Shown here in pieces: positions 1-15,666 of a DNA stretch of 64,000 bases (within the stretch, counting starts at the first letter, position 1; the number at the start of each line of letters is the position of its first letter). The stretch covers positions 28,308 to 92,307 of the forward strand of contig LJIA01000015.1 in assembly GCA_001295775.1 (NCBI GenBank), read 5' to 3'. A model generated the notes under the pieces. That model saw only the letters and a program-made list of their open reading frames with translations, ran no database searches and had not been told where the DNA came from. This DNA is from a beta proteobacterium AAP99 (GTDB taxonomy: Bacteria > Pseudomonadota > Gammaproteobacteria > Burkholderiales > Burkholderiaceae_C). The position numbers were made by a program, and so were the translations under genes.

Positions 1-91
1 AACCGAAACCTTAGCAGCGCGCCGCGCGGCACACAGCACGGCCAATGCGGCGCAGTCGGCACGGTGCAACGGTCGCACAGCACCCAAAGCA

Positions 92-117
92 AACGGGACG
101 CTCGATCGCGTCCCGTT
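92..117 (-). terminator. Intrinsic-type terminator after gltD
   Basis: A perfect 10-bp inverted repeat (AACGGGACGC / GCGTCCCGTT) with the 6-nt loop TCGATC starts about 26 bases past the gltD stop. On the minus strand the stem is followed by TGCTTTGG, a weak U-tract. It probably ends the gltBD transcript. The first 90 bases of the window show no coding signal that I can support. Confidence 0.6.
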
Positions 118-143
118 CAGAGGGTTCAGCCTGGACGAACCGG

Positions 144-1613
<1,470 letters not shown>

Positions 1614-1656
1614 GTGCGTGTCTCTTTGAATCGGTTGAGCGAATACGTGGCGGTGT

Positions 1657-6405
<4,749 letters not shown>

Positions 6406-6437
6406 GGTCGATCCTGCTCTATGTTCAGTTTTTCATT

Positions 6438-6461
6438 GGGTTATGCACGAAACGCATAACC
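6438..6461 (-). promoter_or_regulatory. Dyad with T-N11-A (LysR-type) pattern upstream of gltB
   Basis: A perfect 8-bp inverted repeat, GGTTATGC-N7-GCATAACC on the minus strand, lies about 35-55 bases upstream of the gltB start. Its core ATGC-N7-GCAT fits the T-N11-A pattern of LysR-family operators, and gltB operons are LysR-controlled in some bacteria (GltC in Bacillus). The same dyad could instead form an RNA hairpin in the leader. No LysR gene is in this window, so the assignment is inference. Confidence 0.45.
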
Positions 6462-6469
6462 ATGCAGAC

Positions 6470-6544
6470 AAAAAAGGCGGCTTTGTGCCATCTCGGCCGT
6501 CCTGACGTGCGGAACCCGAGCGAGATGATGGTCAAAGCCGCCTT
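6470..6544 (-). terminator. Terminator or attenuator hairpin between the pil-aro operon and gltB
   Basis: On the minus strand a perfect 12-bp inverted repeat (AAGGCGGCTTTG at 6533-6544, CAAAGCCGCCTT at 6474-6485) runs directly into a TTTTTT tract, as in a Rho-independent terminator. The 47-nt loop is unusually long and holds a second helix (CATCTCG / CGAGATG, 6489-6495 and 6521-6527). It lies 87 bases after the unknown gene ending at 6631 and 65 bases before gltB. It may simply end the upstream operon, or be a gltB attenuator. Confidence 0.65.
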
Positions 6545-6630
6545 GTGAGCGTTGGCGGAATATACACGCCGATACTGCTGCTCTGCAGCAATGTCGGGAA
6601 ATGTAGTCAGGCTTCGGGGCGTTCGCCGCC

Positions 6631-7374
6631 TCAGTGACCGAACTTGCGCGTCGCCTTGACGCCAGAGGGGTCAAGCTCGGTGCTGTCCTCGTCCGGCCCG
6701 CCGAGCTTGCTGACATCGAGACCGTGCGGCTGGTCGAGCATCCACCGAGCAAGTTCTTCCATCAGGCGCTCGTTGACGAAGTCAGCCGGCCAGGTTCCCG
6801 CGCGCAGTCCTGGCGCTTCGATGTTTTGGATTCGGTAGTCGACCTCGGCGGCGAGGTAGTCGAAGCTCAGACGGATCCCGCAGGGGATCACCGAGTCGAA
6901 CTCGAAGCCGAAGCGGATGTCATCCGCCGGGTTCTTGCCGCGATAGACCTCCTCACGAAAGCTGATCGACGCGTCCAGCAGGCGGCGGCGCAGTCGCTCT
7001 GCCGTGCGCGCCGGACGCGTTATGTTCACGTGCTGTTCTGCTCGAAGTTCGGCGCTGATCACCAGTTGGTGAATGACCTCGGTGTTGCGCATGCGCATGT
7101 GCCGAACCACCAGTTTGGGTTTCAGCAAGCGCAGGTTACGGATGCTGAGATCGGAGTCCAGCTCAAAGGCACGGCGAAGCCTCGGCCGAATCTGATCCAG
7201 ATCGGCGGCAACCTCTTCCCAGAAGGCGAGCGCGGCCGCACTTGCCGTGTCGCAAGCGACAAACTGCTCAACGCCCGGACCATCAAGAACCGCGGCTTCT
7301 TCATGCTCGGCGCTCGACGAGTGCGCTTCCAGCAGGCTGGGGTCGAGCTCGAGTTTGGTTTCGTACTTCTTCAT
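6631..7374 (-). CDS. Hypothetical protein, translationally coupled to dgt
   Basis: I do not recognise this 247-residue protein. It is soluble, with no signal peptide or membrane segment, and mixes acidic and basic stretches. Its start overlaps the dgt stop by 4 bases (ATGA), so it is almost certainly translated together with dgt as the last gene of the pil-aro operon. The N-terminal third is acidic and Ala/Glu-rich; the middle is rich in Arg and hydrophobic residues with alternating beta-like strands ([21 protein letters not shown]); the C-terminus is polar and probably disordered. The coding potential is supported by operon position and absence of a better overlapping frame. Function is unknown. 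Confidence 0.8.
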   Translation of the reverse strand: MKKYETKLELDPSLLEAHSSSAEHEEAAVLDGPGVEQFVACDTASAAALAFWEEVAADLDQIRPRLRRAFELDSDLSIRNLRLLKPKLVVRHMRMRNTEVIHQLVISAELRAEQHVNITRPARTAERLRRRLLDASISFREEVYRGKNPADDIRFGFEFDSVIPCGIRLSFDYLAAEVDYRIQNIEAPGLRAGTWPADFVNERLMEELARWMLDQPHGLDVSKLGGPDEDSTELDPSGVKATRKFGH

Positions 7375-8513
7375 CGCAACTCCAGCTCGCTGGCGGAGAA
7401 GATCTTGCGGAATTCGCGCATGGCATAGCGGTCCGTCATGCCTGCCACATAGTCGGCGATGCTGCGGTATTGCGCCGCCCGATCAGCAGACTGATAAGCC
7501 GGCGGCAGCAGCAGGGGCTCATGGGCAAAGGCCTCAAACAGCTGCGTCACGATTCGGCGCGCCTTGTCGGTCATCCGCTGAACGAGATAGTGCTTGTACA
7601 GCCGGCTGAACAGGAACTGCTTGAGCTGCGTGAGATCCTCTCGCGCCGGCGCGGAGAATTGCACCAAGGGCTTTGGAACCGCCCTGACCTGGTCCACGTG
7701 ACTCACGCCCGCTGATTCAATGGCAGCGCTCGTCGACTGCGTCAAGTCGTCCACTTGCTCGCTGATCATCCGGCGGATCGTCTCGCTGGTCAGTCTGCGC
7801 CCAGTGCAGCCCGGGAATTGCTCGCGCACAGCGCTCGCGTGCCTCTCCCAAAGCTTCACCTCTGCGAGATCATCGAGGTTGATGTAGCCACTACGCAAGC
7901 CGTCATCAATATCGTGATTGTTGTACGCAATCTCGTCGGCGAGGTTGGCGACTTGTGCCTCCAGACTAGGCGACCCACCTTCGATAAAGCGGCGGCCCAA
8001 CTCGCCCAACTGCTCTGCGTTGCGACGGGAGCAGTGTTTGAGGATGCCCTCCCGAGTTTCGTAGGTCAGATTCAGACCATCAAACGCGGCGTATCGCTCC
8101 TCGAGCACATCAACAACCCGCAGGCTCTGGAGGTTGTGCTCGAATCCCCCGTGCTCCTTCATGCAGATGTTCAACGCATCTTGACCTGCATGCCCGAACG
8201 GCGTGTGGCCGAGGTCATGGGCCAGGCTGATTGCTTCGACAAGATCCTCATTGAGTCGCAGGCGTCGCGCAATGGATCTCCCGATCTGTGCAACCTCGAT
8301 ACTGTGCGTCAGCCGCGTCCGAAAGAGATCGCCCTCGTGATTCAGAAAGACCTGCGTCTTGTACTCAAGGCGTCGGAACGCCGTGCAATGCACGATTCTG
8401 TCGCGATCCCGCTGGAACGCAGGGCGATTCGGGTCGTCTGCCTCAGCGTGAATGCGCCCGCGCGAATCGGCAGACCGTGCCGCATAGGGCGCAAGTGGCG
8501 CGAACCCACTCAT
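7371..8513 (-). CDS. dgt: Deoxyguanosinetriphosphate triphosphohydrolase-like HD protein
   Basis: This 380-residue cytoplasmic HD-superfamily hydrolase is of the dGTPase-like type, which cleaves dNTPs to nucleosides and tripolyphosphate. The metal-binding HD signature is complete: His70 in [11 protein letters not shown], His99-Asp100 in [13 protein letters not shown], and a downstream [12 protein letters not shown] aspartate. The early segment [20 protein letters not shown] is typical of the family. Length fits the shorter, non-enterobacterial class. It overlaps the aroB stop by 4 bases at its start and the next gene by 4 bases at its end. Whether it prefers dGTP is not visible in the sequence. 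Confidence 0.93.
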   Translation of the reverse strand: MSGFAPLAPYAARSADSRGRIHAEADDPNRPAFQRDRDRIVHCTAFRRLEYKTQVFLNHEGDLFRTRLTHSIEVAQIGRSIARRLRLNEDLVEAISLAHDLGHTPFGHAGQDALNICMKEHGGFEHNLQSLRVVDVLEERYAAFDGLNLTYETREGILKHCSRRNAEQLGELGRRFIEGGSPSLEAQVANLADEIAYNNHDIDDGLRSGYINLDDLAEVKLWERHASAVREQFPGCTGRRLTSETIRRMISEQVDDLTQSTSAAIESAGVSHVDQVRAVPKPLVQFSAPAREDLTQLKQFLFSRLYKHYLVQRMTDKARRIVTQLFEAFAHEPLLLPPAYQSADRAAQYRSIADYVAGMTDRYAMREFRKIFSASELELR

Positions 8514-9580
8514 CGATGCGCGTCGATGACCTGCGCACCGAGCTCGACCGACTCCGGACGGATGACGCCGCGCCCGATGGATTCAAGCAGAATGAAGCGA
8601 ACTCTGCCGCCTTCATTCTTCTTGTCGAGCAGCATTGCATCGACCAGCGCTTGTGTGGAGGCCTCTGCAGGAACTCGCACCGGCAGTCGAAATGCATTGA
8701 CAATGCGCTCCACCCGACCCACGGCAGAAGGAGCTATCAGGCCGAGTCGCGCGGACATATCGGCAGCCAGCACCAAACCGCAGCCCACAGCCTGCCCATG
8801 CAGCCACGTGCCGAAGCCGAGCACTGCTTCAAGCGCATGCCCGAAGGTGTGGCCAAGGTTCAGCAAAGCGCGCTCGCCAGTCTCAAACTCGTCCGCCTCA
8901 ACAATCGCTGCCTTGATCTCGCAAGACCGCCGGATAGCATGCGTCAGCAGTTCAGGATCTCGCGCAAGCAACCCGGCGGAGTTTGCTTCGAGCCAGTCGA
9001 GATAGGCGGCATCCCGGATCAGTGCATGCTTGATGATCTCGGCAAACCCCGCGGAAAGCTCCGCGTCCGGCAAGGTGTTGAGCAGCAGAGGGTCAATGAA
9101 CACCTCGCTTGGCTGATGAAATGCGCCAATCATGTTCTTGCCGAGCGGGTGGTTGATTGCTGTCTTGCCACCTATCGAGGAATCCACTTGCGCAAGCAGC
9201 GTGGTGGGTACCTGGATGAAGGGAATGCCGCGCATGTAAGTTGCTGCGGCGAAGCCAGCCGTATCGCCCACTACTCCGCCGCCAACGGCAATGATCACCG
9301 ATCTTCGATCACAACGTGCGGCGAGCATCGCTGAGTAAATTCGCTCAAGCGACACATTCGTCTTGTGCGCCTCACCGTCCTCAAGAACAATCGATAGATC
9401 GGAACCTTGTGAGGCGACTAGATCGGAGTAAAGCGCCGCGATAGTTTTATTGGTTACAACAATGCGTCGTGTAGATGTCACTGCGACGCTACCCGCGCGC
9501 CACTCGTTTGCGCAGCCCAACTGAATTTGCAGTGGGTACCCTCCGTTGCGGAGGATGAGTTGAATCACGTGCTTGGTCAT
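8510..9580 (-). CDS. aroB: 3-dehydroquinate synthase
   Basis: AroB catalyses the second step of the shikimate pathway, converting DAHP to 3-dehydroquinate with NAD and a divalent metal in the cytoplasm. The 356-residue protein shows the glycine-rich nucleotide motif [13 protein letters not shown] near residues 100-113, the [18 protein letters not shown] active-site segment, NMIGAFHQP, and metal-ligand regions containing ESGFGEIIKH-like AGFAEIIKH and [13 protein letters not shown]. Length is normal. Four bases separate its start from the aroK stop and it overlaps dgt by 4 bases, so aroK-aroB-dgt form one translational unit. Base composition is visibly more AT-rich than in the gltB region. Confidence 0.96.
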   Translation of the reverse strand: MTKHVIQLILRNGGYPLQIQLGCANEWRAGSVAVTSTRRIVVTNKTIAALYSDLVASQGSDLSIVLEDGEAHKTNVSLERIYSAMLAARCDRRSVIIAVGGGVVGDTAGFAAATYMRGIPFIQVPTTLLAQVDSSIGGKTAINHPLGKNMIGAFHQPSEVFIDPLLLNTLPDAELSAGFAEIIKHALIRDAAYLDWLEANSAGLLARDPELLTHAIRRSCEIKAAIVEADEFETGERALLNLGHTFGHALEAVLGFGTWLHGQAVGCGLVLAADMSARLGLIAPSAVGRVERIVNAFRLPVRVPAEASTQALVDAMLLDKKNEGGRVRFILLESIGRGVIRPESVELGAQVIDAHR

Positions 9581-9584
9581 GCGA

Positions 9585-10112
9585 TCAAGGGCGGCGGATC
9601 AACTCAATGAGCTTGGCTGCAGTTGCCGCCGGACGAGCATCCACGTCTAGTACGTCCGTTGCGGCTCCGAGGTAAAGAGAGTGTCGCTCCAAGTAAAGAC
9701 GCTCAAGAGTCGCTCTAGGGTCGCCGCACTGAAGCAACGGCCGCTTGCGGTCATGTAGCAAGCGATGGTGAAGGACTGCAGGGCTTGCATGAAGATAGAC
9801 AACGCGAATCCCAGCGTTTGTCAATCTGTCGACGTTTGCCTTTACAGTGACTACGCCGCCACCGGTTGAAATGACCAAGAAGCGATGTGTCGCGATATCG
9901 ATCAATTCCGACAGTAGGCTTGCCTCGCGCTCTCGAAATCCTGCCTCGCCCTCCTTCGCGAATATTTCCGCCACGGAAACGCCTGCTCGACTTTCGACGA
10001 CGCTATCCATGTCGACAAAATCCGCTCCAAGCTGGCCCGATACTCTGCGTCCGACCGTTGACTTGCCAGCCCCCATAAGGCCGACTAGAGCAAAACTTGG
10101 CGTGGCGTGCAT
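9585..10112 (-). CDS. aroK: Shikimate kinase
   Basis: AroK phosphorylates shikimate with ATP at the fifth step of aromatic amino acid synthesis. The 175-residue P-loop kinase has the Walker A motif GLMGAGKST (residues 11-19), the shikimate-binding aspartate in FVDMDSVVE, the glycine triplet STGGGVV, and the lid region RKRPLL. Length is usual. It follows the Ig-like lipoprotein gene by 9 bases and is the first of the aro genes in the pil-aro operon, the arrangement found in many beta- and gammaproteobacteria, where pilQ is normally the direct neighbour. Confidence 0.96.
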   Translation of the reverse strand: MHATPSFALVGLMGAGKSTVGRRVSGQLGADFVDMDSVVESRAGVSVAEIFAKEGEAGFREREASLLSELIDIATHRFLVISTGGGVVTVKANVDRLTNAGIRVVYLHASPAVLHHRLLHDRKRPLLQCGDPRATLERLYLERHSLYLGAATDVLDVDARPAATAAKLIELIRRP

Positions 10113-10121
10113 TCCGCAGAG

Positions 10122-12173
10122 TTACATCGCTTGCCTGCAGCCCTCTGGCATCGAGGGCCATGTGTAACTTGGAGTACCCCCGGAGACAGGCAAGGTGAAC
10201 TGCCCAGTCGGAGAAGTATTGATCCCGATCCCAAACGGACTGATCTCTCCTGCAGGTGGAGCATTGGAGTTCGTGAAGTCTTCTACTGCAGCAGATAGCA
10301 CATAGCCAAGCTGCGCTCGGCCCTCGGAGCCGCCGACGGCTGTCGAGACTTGAATCTCGTAGACCGCCCAGAGCGCAAATCTCTGGGCATAGCGGACTGT
10401 TATGTAAGCCGACCCGTCTGTCGCAGTTGTTCCCGTCGTAGTGGAGTTACCCCCTGAAAGTGGCTGCCCCTCGGAATTCGAAAAGAATACACTTGCGACT
10501 TGGCGGGGCTCGAGTGCGCCGCTGGAGTTGAAGTCCTTCGACGCATCCAAGATACCGTCATTAGTATAATCTTCGTTGGGACATTCGATATATATACCTG
10601 CCCTGGTCATTACCTGCCCAGCAGGCAAAGCTGTACCTGGGGTTGAACCAGTCGCCAAGCTGTAGCCCCATGCACCTTGGCTCGCACCCGACACTACATA
10701 GACAAGACTGCCTTTTCGGAAGGCCGTCGGGCGAAGTCGCACGGTTACCGCGGCTCCTGATACTGCATTACCCGCACTATTTGTCACTCGAATATTGAAT
10801 ATCTTTTGATATTCTGTTGTGGTTGGCTTCTGAATTAGGTTACCAAACCCAATCGACACAAACAGCGGGCCGCCTGCGACGGTTAGCGTCGCGGTTGCCG
10901 TACCGAGCGTGCCTACCGAAGCACCTACGACCACTGCATCCGTTCCTGAGGTAGGCCTGGATCCCGGTCGGAACGTGACAGATGCTTTACCGGCCGCATC
11001 AGTCACTGCGGTTGCTTGATCAAGCGATCCACCTGTGGGGTCCGCAACAATAAAGAAACTAACTACTGCACCTTGAACTGGGTTTCGACTCGGGGATGAG
11101 TCCACAACAAACACGTCAACCTTGGCTGAACCGGTTGTGCCGGTAATTGTGTTCGAAGCGACCTGCACAGTGAATGAGCCGGGCTGTAGGGACGCAAAGC
11201 TTGCTGTTGTAGATGCACTAACGGTTCCCGAAACTGCAGCCGCCGTAACGACCGCATCTCCCACGATGCCATTGTCAACGAGAGTAGCAACCGGAGTTCC
11301 CGGCCCGGCGGGAGTGACGAGAAGACTTTGACTACCACCTGAAGTGGCACCGGCAGCACGTAGTAATCCTTTGGTCGCCGAAAGCCTTACGGACTGAGTA
11401 ACAAGCGTTCCGTTTTGAGTCCAATTAACGGATACTGCTCCGCCAGTGCCACCGAGCGTTAGCGTGGTTGGGGCGACGGCTACCGTCATTGCATCGCTTG
11501 CGATCGCAATCCTTACGGGAGTCGCGGTGGCACCAAGCGACGCTGCTCCGATCTCCAGATTGCCTCCGCTTGCGGGTCGCACGGTGGTATTGGCCTGCCC
11601 GTTCGCACCGGTCGTTAGTGGCTGCGCCAAGGCCGCGCCGTTAACGGTAATGGCCACTGCTGCGCCGGCAATCGGCACAGAATTCCCATCGGAAACGGAG
11701 ACGCTGACCGGTATATCAGCCCCGGACGCTCCGGACGGAGGCGCGGTGAGAGTTATCGTCGTGCCGGTAACGCGCAGCACTATCTGGGAAGCAACCGCGC
11801 CCGATGAAGCGCGGACTGTAATCGTTCGATTCGACCGATCAGCTCCGACGCGCACCGTCGCAGTTATTGCGCCCGCGTCGTCAGTTGTCCTCCGCGTCGA
11901 TGCAATCGTGCCGGAGTCGGAGGAAAAAGCGACCGCAACATTCGGCAAAACGCGATTGCTTGCATCTTTTGCGACCACGGTAATCGTCGCAGAATCGGTG
12001 GAACCCGTCCTGAGTGTGCTAGCGCTCGTCGAGACTTCGAGCGATGCCACTGAAGATGTGGCCGCGCCGGGAGCAGAGCCAACTCCGCCAGTCCCACCGC
12101 CGCAGGCAGTAACCAACACTGCAGCAAAGCAAACGGCCCAAAATCTAGATGCAGTTTTCAGAAGTTTGATCAT
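10122..12173 (-). CDS. Large Ig-like (Big_1-type) outer-surface lipoprotein
   Basis: This 683-residue protein begins with a lipoprotein signal peptide; the lipobox LVTACGGG predicts acylation at the Cys near residue 24. It continues as Ser/Thr/Gly/Ala-rich beta repeats of bacterial Ig-like type: blocks such as VAVAFSSDSGTI...AGAITATVRVGA, then GAAVAITVNGA...GQANTTVRP, and GAVVSFFIVADPTGGSL...GKASVTFRPG. Near residue 520-550 an Asp/Asn-rich stretch (CPNEDYTNDGILDASKDF) looks like paired calcium-binding loops. The protein ends soon after GGTPSYTW, perhaps in the middle of a domain. It sits between pilQ (15 bases away) and aroK (9 bases), so it is coexpressed with the pilus machinery. A role as a pilus-associated or adhesin-like surface protein is inference. 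I know no exact family name. Confidence 0.85.
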   Translation of the reverse strand: MIKLLKTASRFWAVCFAAVLVTACGGGTGGVGSAPGAATSSVASLEVSTSASTLRTGSTDSATITVVAKDASNRVLPNVAVAFSSDSGTIASTRRTTDDAGAITATVRVGADRSNRTITVRASSGAVASQIVLRVTGTTITLTAPPSGASGADIPVSVSVSDGNSVPIAGAAVAITVNGAALAQPLTTGANGQANTTVRPASGGNLEIGAASLGATATPVRIAIASDAMTVAVAPTTLTLGGTGGAVSVNWTQNGTLVTQSVRLSATKGLLRAAGATSGGSQSLLVTPAGPGTPVATLVDNGIVGDAVVTAAAVSGTVSASTTASFASLQPGSFTVQVASNTITGTTGSAKVDVFVVDSSPSRNPVQGAVVSFFIVADPTGGSLDQATAVTDAAGKASVTFRPGSRPTSGTDAVVVGASVGTLGTATATLTVAGGPLFVSIGFGNLIQKPTTTEYQKIFNIRVTNSAGNAVSGAAVTVRLRPTAFRKGSLVYVVSGASQGAWGYSLATGSTPGTALPAGQVMTRAGIYIECPNEDYTNDGILDASKDFNSSGALEPRQVASVFFSNSEGQPLSGGNSTTTGTTATDGSAYITVRYAQRFALWAVYEIQVSTAVGGSEGRAQLGYVLSAAVEDFTNSNAPPAGEISPFGIGINTSPTGQFTLPVSGGTPSYTWPSMPEGCRQAM

Positions 12174-12188
12174 ACCACGCGCTTTCGT

Positions 12189-14471
12189 TTACTGAGATGC
12201 AGTGAGTCGATCACTTACTGTCTTGGGCGTCAAGAAGATTAGCAGCTCAGTCTTGTCGTTAACTTTTTGCTGATTGCGGAACAATACGCCCACATAAGGA
12301 AGATCTCCCAGCAAAGGCACCTTGCTGACGTCGACTCGTTCCTCAATCTGGTATATACCACCAATCACGACTGTTCCACCATTTTCCACGAGCACCTTTG
12401 TGCGCACTCTTTTCGTGTCGATCGCAGGGCCATTGGAAGTCAACTCACCCCGGCTGTCCTTGTTGACTTCGACGTCCAAGATGATTGCACCTTCAGGAGT
12501 AATTTGAGGCGTGACCTCGAGCTTGAGAACCGCCTTCCGGAATGAAATAGACGTAGCACCGCTCGATGTCGCCTGCTGGTATGGGTATTCTGTACCTTGT
12601 TCAATCACGGCTTTAACTTGATCCGCCGTCAACAGCCGCGGGCTAGATACGATCTTCCCACGCCGCTCGGCCTCAAGCGCTGATAGCTCGAGATTGATAA
12701 ATCGCCCCAGTCTTGAGCCAAAAAGGCTGATCGCGACGCTAGCAGGCGAGCCCGCAACACCTGAAATGCCACCCGCTGGTAGATTCACGAAGTTAGTGTT
12801 CGCGACAGACGGCCGTCCACCAACAACTTGTAAGCCACTAGTGCCACTTTGAACGCCGGACCCATTCTGAGAGGACAGATCTTGAACCCCTTGCAAACTG
12901 CCTGAAAGCGTGCCAAACACATTACTTCCTGCAATCCGGTTACCGACCCCATAAGTTGGTACAGTTATGGTTTGACCCGGATTATTTGGATCAGGGATCG
13001 TCGTGTAGATCGTTGATCGTGCATCATTGAATCCGAGCCTTACGCCCAAGTTGCGGCCGAATCGATCATCAGCTTCGACAATTCTGGCCTCAATAAGCAC
13101 TTGGCGTACTGCGATGTCGACTCTTGCGATAAACCTGCGCACCTCCTCGAGTTTTGCGGGGGTGTCTTGAAGAAACAGCTGATTGGTTCTCGAGTCCGCC
13201 GCGACGGACCCTCGCTTCGAGAGAATGCGAGTAGCCCCAGCAGTGCCGCCGCCTCCGCCGCCACTAGCCTCACCGTTCAGCATTGTTCTTACGTCGTCGG
13301 CACGCTGATAATTCAGCTGAATGACTTCGCTCCGGAGCGGTTCGAGGTCCGCAATCTGAGCGCGCTGTTCAAGATCTAGCTTCTCCTTGGTCGCCAACTC
13401 CTCTTTCGGTGCGACAAGAATAACGTTCCCGTTCTGTCGCTTGTCTAGGCCTTTGGTCTGAAGAATGATGTCCAGGGCCTGATCCCATGGCACATCCTTG
13501 AGGCGAAGAGTGATGCTGCCCGTAACTGTGTCGCTAGTGATAATGTTGAGGTTTGTAAAGTCAGCGATTACTTGCAGGATCGACCGAACTTCCACGCTCT
13601 GAAAGTTCAACGACAGACGTTCGCCCTTGTAGGAAGGCTTGGCGTTTCGGTCCGAACCCGCACGAGCCTGATCTTCCTTTAGCGCGCGGACGTCGACGAC
13701 AAGCTGGCGGTCGGTCTGGAATGCACTGTGTTCCCAATTGCCACGCGGCTCAATGACCATGCGCACTGTCTCGCCTGAGGCAGTCGTTGTGATGCGCTGC
13801 ACCGGAGTGCCGAAGTCGGTCACATCGAGTCGGCGCCGCAGGTTGTCTGGCAAGGCCGCGCGCGACATTTCGACGACTACGGTCTGCCCTTGTTGACGGA
13901 TGTCGACGGGCGTTTGCGTGTCACCCAATTCGATAACCACGCGGCCTTCGCCGTCGGGCCCGCGACGGAAGTCGATATCTCGGATCGATCTGGGCGCTGC
14001 TACAGCCGCCGTCGTCGAGGCAGTTGCGCGCGACTCGGCGGCACGGGCAGTGGCCTGCGCGTCCGACAACACGACCGTGGCGATCGCGCCGGACACATTA
14101 ATCGAGTAGGGAACGGGGCGAGACAAGTTAAGGACGATCCGGGAGCGATCGCCCGCCTGAACGACATTCAGGGAGCGCAGATCGCCCTGACCGACTTCAA
14201 CGACGTTCCTGCCCAGAGCGTTGCTCGTGCCCGGAAAGTCAATCGCCACCCGGGCCGGGTTCGTGATGGAAAAGTTCGCAGGCGTACCCTTGAGCGGCGC
14301 CTTGAACTTCAGTGTGAGCGTCGTTGCGCCGCCCGAGGTTGAGGTCGACACGTTTTCAAGCGCGTTTTCCTGGGCAAAGACATTGGCACAAGACAGCGCT
14401 GCGAAGGCAACAAAGGCGCGACCGATTCGCGCAAAGGCCGATTGAGACATCCTGAACACTCCCGATTTCAT
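12189..14471 (-). CDS. pilQ: Type IV pilus secretin
   Basis: PilQ forms the outer-membrane multimeric channel through which type IV pili pass. The 760-residue precursor has a signal peptide ending near ANVFA, two AMIN domains (about 40-130 and 160-260) that bind peptidoglycan, an STN/N0 domain near 300-350 (LSLNFQSVEVRSILQVIADF), the N1 region, and the C-terminal secretin domain with VEQGTEYPYQ and VPLLGDLPYVGVLFR. Gly-rich inserts near 410 and 520-580 are in normal positions. The start overlaps the pilP stop by 4 bases; an in-frame Met at residue 8 is an alternative start that would give a more compact signal peptide. Confidence 0.95.
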   Translation of the reverse strand: MKSGVFRMSQSAFARIGRAFVAFAALSCANVFAQENALENVSTSTSGGATTLTLKFKAPLKGTPANFSITNPARVAIDFPGTSNALGRNVVEVGQGDLRSLNVVQAGDRSRIVLNLSRPVPYSINVSGAIATVVLSDAQATARAAESRATASTTAAVAAPRSIRDIDFRRGPDGEGRVVIELGDTQTPVDIRQQGQTVVVEMSRAALPDNLRRRLDVTDFGTPVQRITTTASGETVRMVIEPRGNWEHSAFQTDRQLVVDVRALKEDQARAGSDRNAKPSYKGERLSLNFQSVEVRSILQVIADFTNLNIITSDTVTGSITLRLKDVPWDQALDIILQTKGLDKRQNGNVILVAPKEELATKEKLDLEQRAQIADLEPLRSEVIQLNYQRADDVRTMLNGEASGGGGGGTAGATRILSKRGSVAADSRTNQLFLQDTPAKLEEVRRFIARVDIAVRQVLIEARIVEADDRFGRNLGVRLGFNDARSTIYTTIPDPNNPGQTITVPTYGVGNRIAGSNVFGTLSGSLQGVQDLSSQNGSGVQSGTSGLQVVGGRPSVANTNFVNLPAGGISGVAGSPASVAISLFGSRLGRFINLELSALEAERRGKIVSSPRLLTADQVKAVIEQGTEYPYQQATSSGATSISFRKAVLKLEVTPQITPEGAIILDVEVNKDSRGELTSNGPAIDTKRVRTKVLVENGGTVVIGGIYQIEERVDVSKVPLLGDLPYVGVLFRNQQKVNDKTELLIFLTPKTVSDRLTASQ

Positions 14472-15001
14472 TTCTTGGCCTCCTGCAGCTGCAGCGTAGT
14501 CGACCGTTCTGTCCAGTCGCCCACCGCATCCTGCACAATTTCCTTCATGGTGATTTCGGTCTCCGAAATCCCCGTTACCTTGCCAAAGTTCTGGCCCAGA
14601 TAGTTCCCGGCGCGGACTTGGTAAACCACCTTGTCAATCTGCACAAGGCCTACGCGTTGACCATTGCGATTTAGGGTGCCGACCATGGACATCGTGTCCA
14701 GCGGGAAAGCCTCTAAGGGTTCCCGTACGCGATCGAGATCGGGGCGAAGGCCGGAGGTGCTTCTAGCAGCAAGGCGTGCCTGCGCCTGAGCAACCTTGCG
14801 CGGATCGAACGGGTCGAGCGACGCACCAGCCTTGTACACAAAAGGCTCAAACCGCTTGGGCTCTTCCAGTTTGGGCACCGACGGCCGGAGACCCGAGCGG
14901 ATGTCTGCCATCTTCTGGGTCAGCTGCTCTTGATCCGACGGACCACATCCGGCGAGAGCAGTCAGAACCCCGAGTGTTGCAATCAAGCGAACGTTGTTCA
15001 T
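14468..15001 (-). CDS. pilP: Type IV pilus inner-membrane lipoprotein PilP
   Basis: PilP is a periplasmic lipoprotein that links the PilMNO inner-membrane complex to the PilQ secretin. The 177-residue protein has a lipoprotein signal peptide with the lipobox LAGC (Cys near residue 19), a Pro-rich disordered linker (RPSVPKLEEPKRFEPFVY) and the C-terminal beta-sandwich with MVGTLNRNGQRVGLVQIDKVVYQVRAGNYLG-type sequence (quoted in part: VGLVQIDKVVYQVRAG). Size and order are typical. It overlaps pilO and pilQ by 4 bases each, implying coupled translation. Confidence 0.94.
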   Translation of the reverse strand: MNNVRLIATLGVLTALAGCGPSDQEQLTQKMADIRSGLRPSVPKLEEPKRFEPFVYKAGASLDPFDPRKVAQAQARLAARSTSGLRPDLDRVREPLEAFPLDTMSMVGTLNRNGQRVGLVQIDKVVYQVRAGNYLGQNFGKVTGISETEITMKEIVQDAVGDWTERSTTLQLQEAKK

Positions 15002-15657
15002 TTGGCAGCCCCTGCGGCGGCACCCTGACTACCCGGCGCACCGGCAGGCTTGGCTTGCTGCGCAGCCTGTTCTTGCTGGTCAAGGTAGCGGAAGGTCTTG
15101 GCTGTAGCGTCCAACGCGAGCGAACCTGTAGGTAGTACAGCGATGTTCATGTTGTTCAAGGTCACGATGCGCGGCAGTCCGGCGAGGTCGCTTGAGAAGG
15201 ACGCGATGTCATGGAAGCCGCCATTGACCTTGATGGCGATGGGAATCTCGGCGTAGTACTGCTTGACGACCGCGCCGCTCGGCTTGAATAGCTCGAACAC
15301 CAAACCACGGCCTAGGCCCGCCGTATTGATGTCTGACAGCAATGCATCCATCTCGGCCTTGCCGGGAAGCTGGCGCTCGAGCGCGAGCACGTACTGGCTG
15401 ACCTGCACCTTTTGCTTCTTCAGTTCATCCAGGTTGATCGCCTGCTGCATCTTGCCCCTATAGGCTTCGAGCAACTGCACTTCCTTTGCGCGTTCAGCGT
15501 CCAGCGTTTCGAGCTGCTTGGACCAATAGAAGTACCAACCAGCTCCAACGAGTGCCGCCAGAATGAAGACAAGCGTTGCAACCTTTGGCGCGATAGGCCA
15601 TGTTCCCGGGTCGTTGCTCAGGTTCTGGAACTGAGCGGAGAGCTTCTTGAAGTCCAT
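14998..15657 (-). CDS. pilO: Type IV pilus assembly protein PilO
   Basis: PilO is a bitopic inner-membrane protein that pairs with PilN and contacts PilP in the type IV pilus alignment complex. The 219-residue protein has a short cytoplasmic N-terminus (MDFKKLSAQFQNLS), one membrane segment near residues 25-45 (VATLVFILAALVGAGWYFYW), a coiled-coil stretch, and a periplasmic ferredoxin-like domain with YAEIPIAIKVNGGFHDIASF. The C-terminus is Ala/Gly/Pro-rich and probably disordered. It lies 9 bases after pilN. Confidence 0.94.
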   Translation of the reverse strand: MDFKKLSAQFQNLSNDPGTWPIAPKVATLVFILAALVGAGWYFYWSKQLETLDAERAKEVQLLEAYRGKMQQAINLDELKKQKVQVSQYVLALERQLPGKAEMDALLSDINTAGLGRGLVFELFKPSGAVVKQYYAEIPIAIKVNGGFHDIASFSSDLAGLPRIVTLNNMNIAVLPTGSLALDATAKTFRYLDQQEQAAQQAKPAGAPGSQGAAAGAAK

Positions 15658-15666
15658 GCGATCCTC

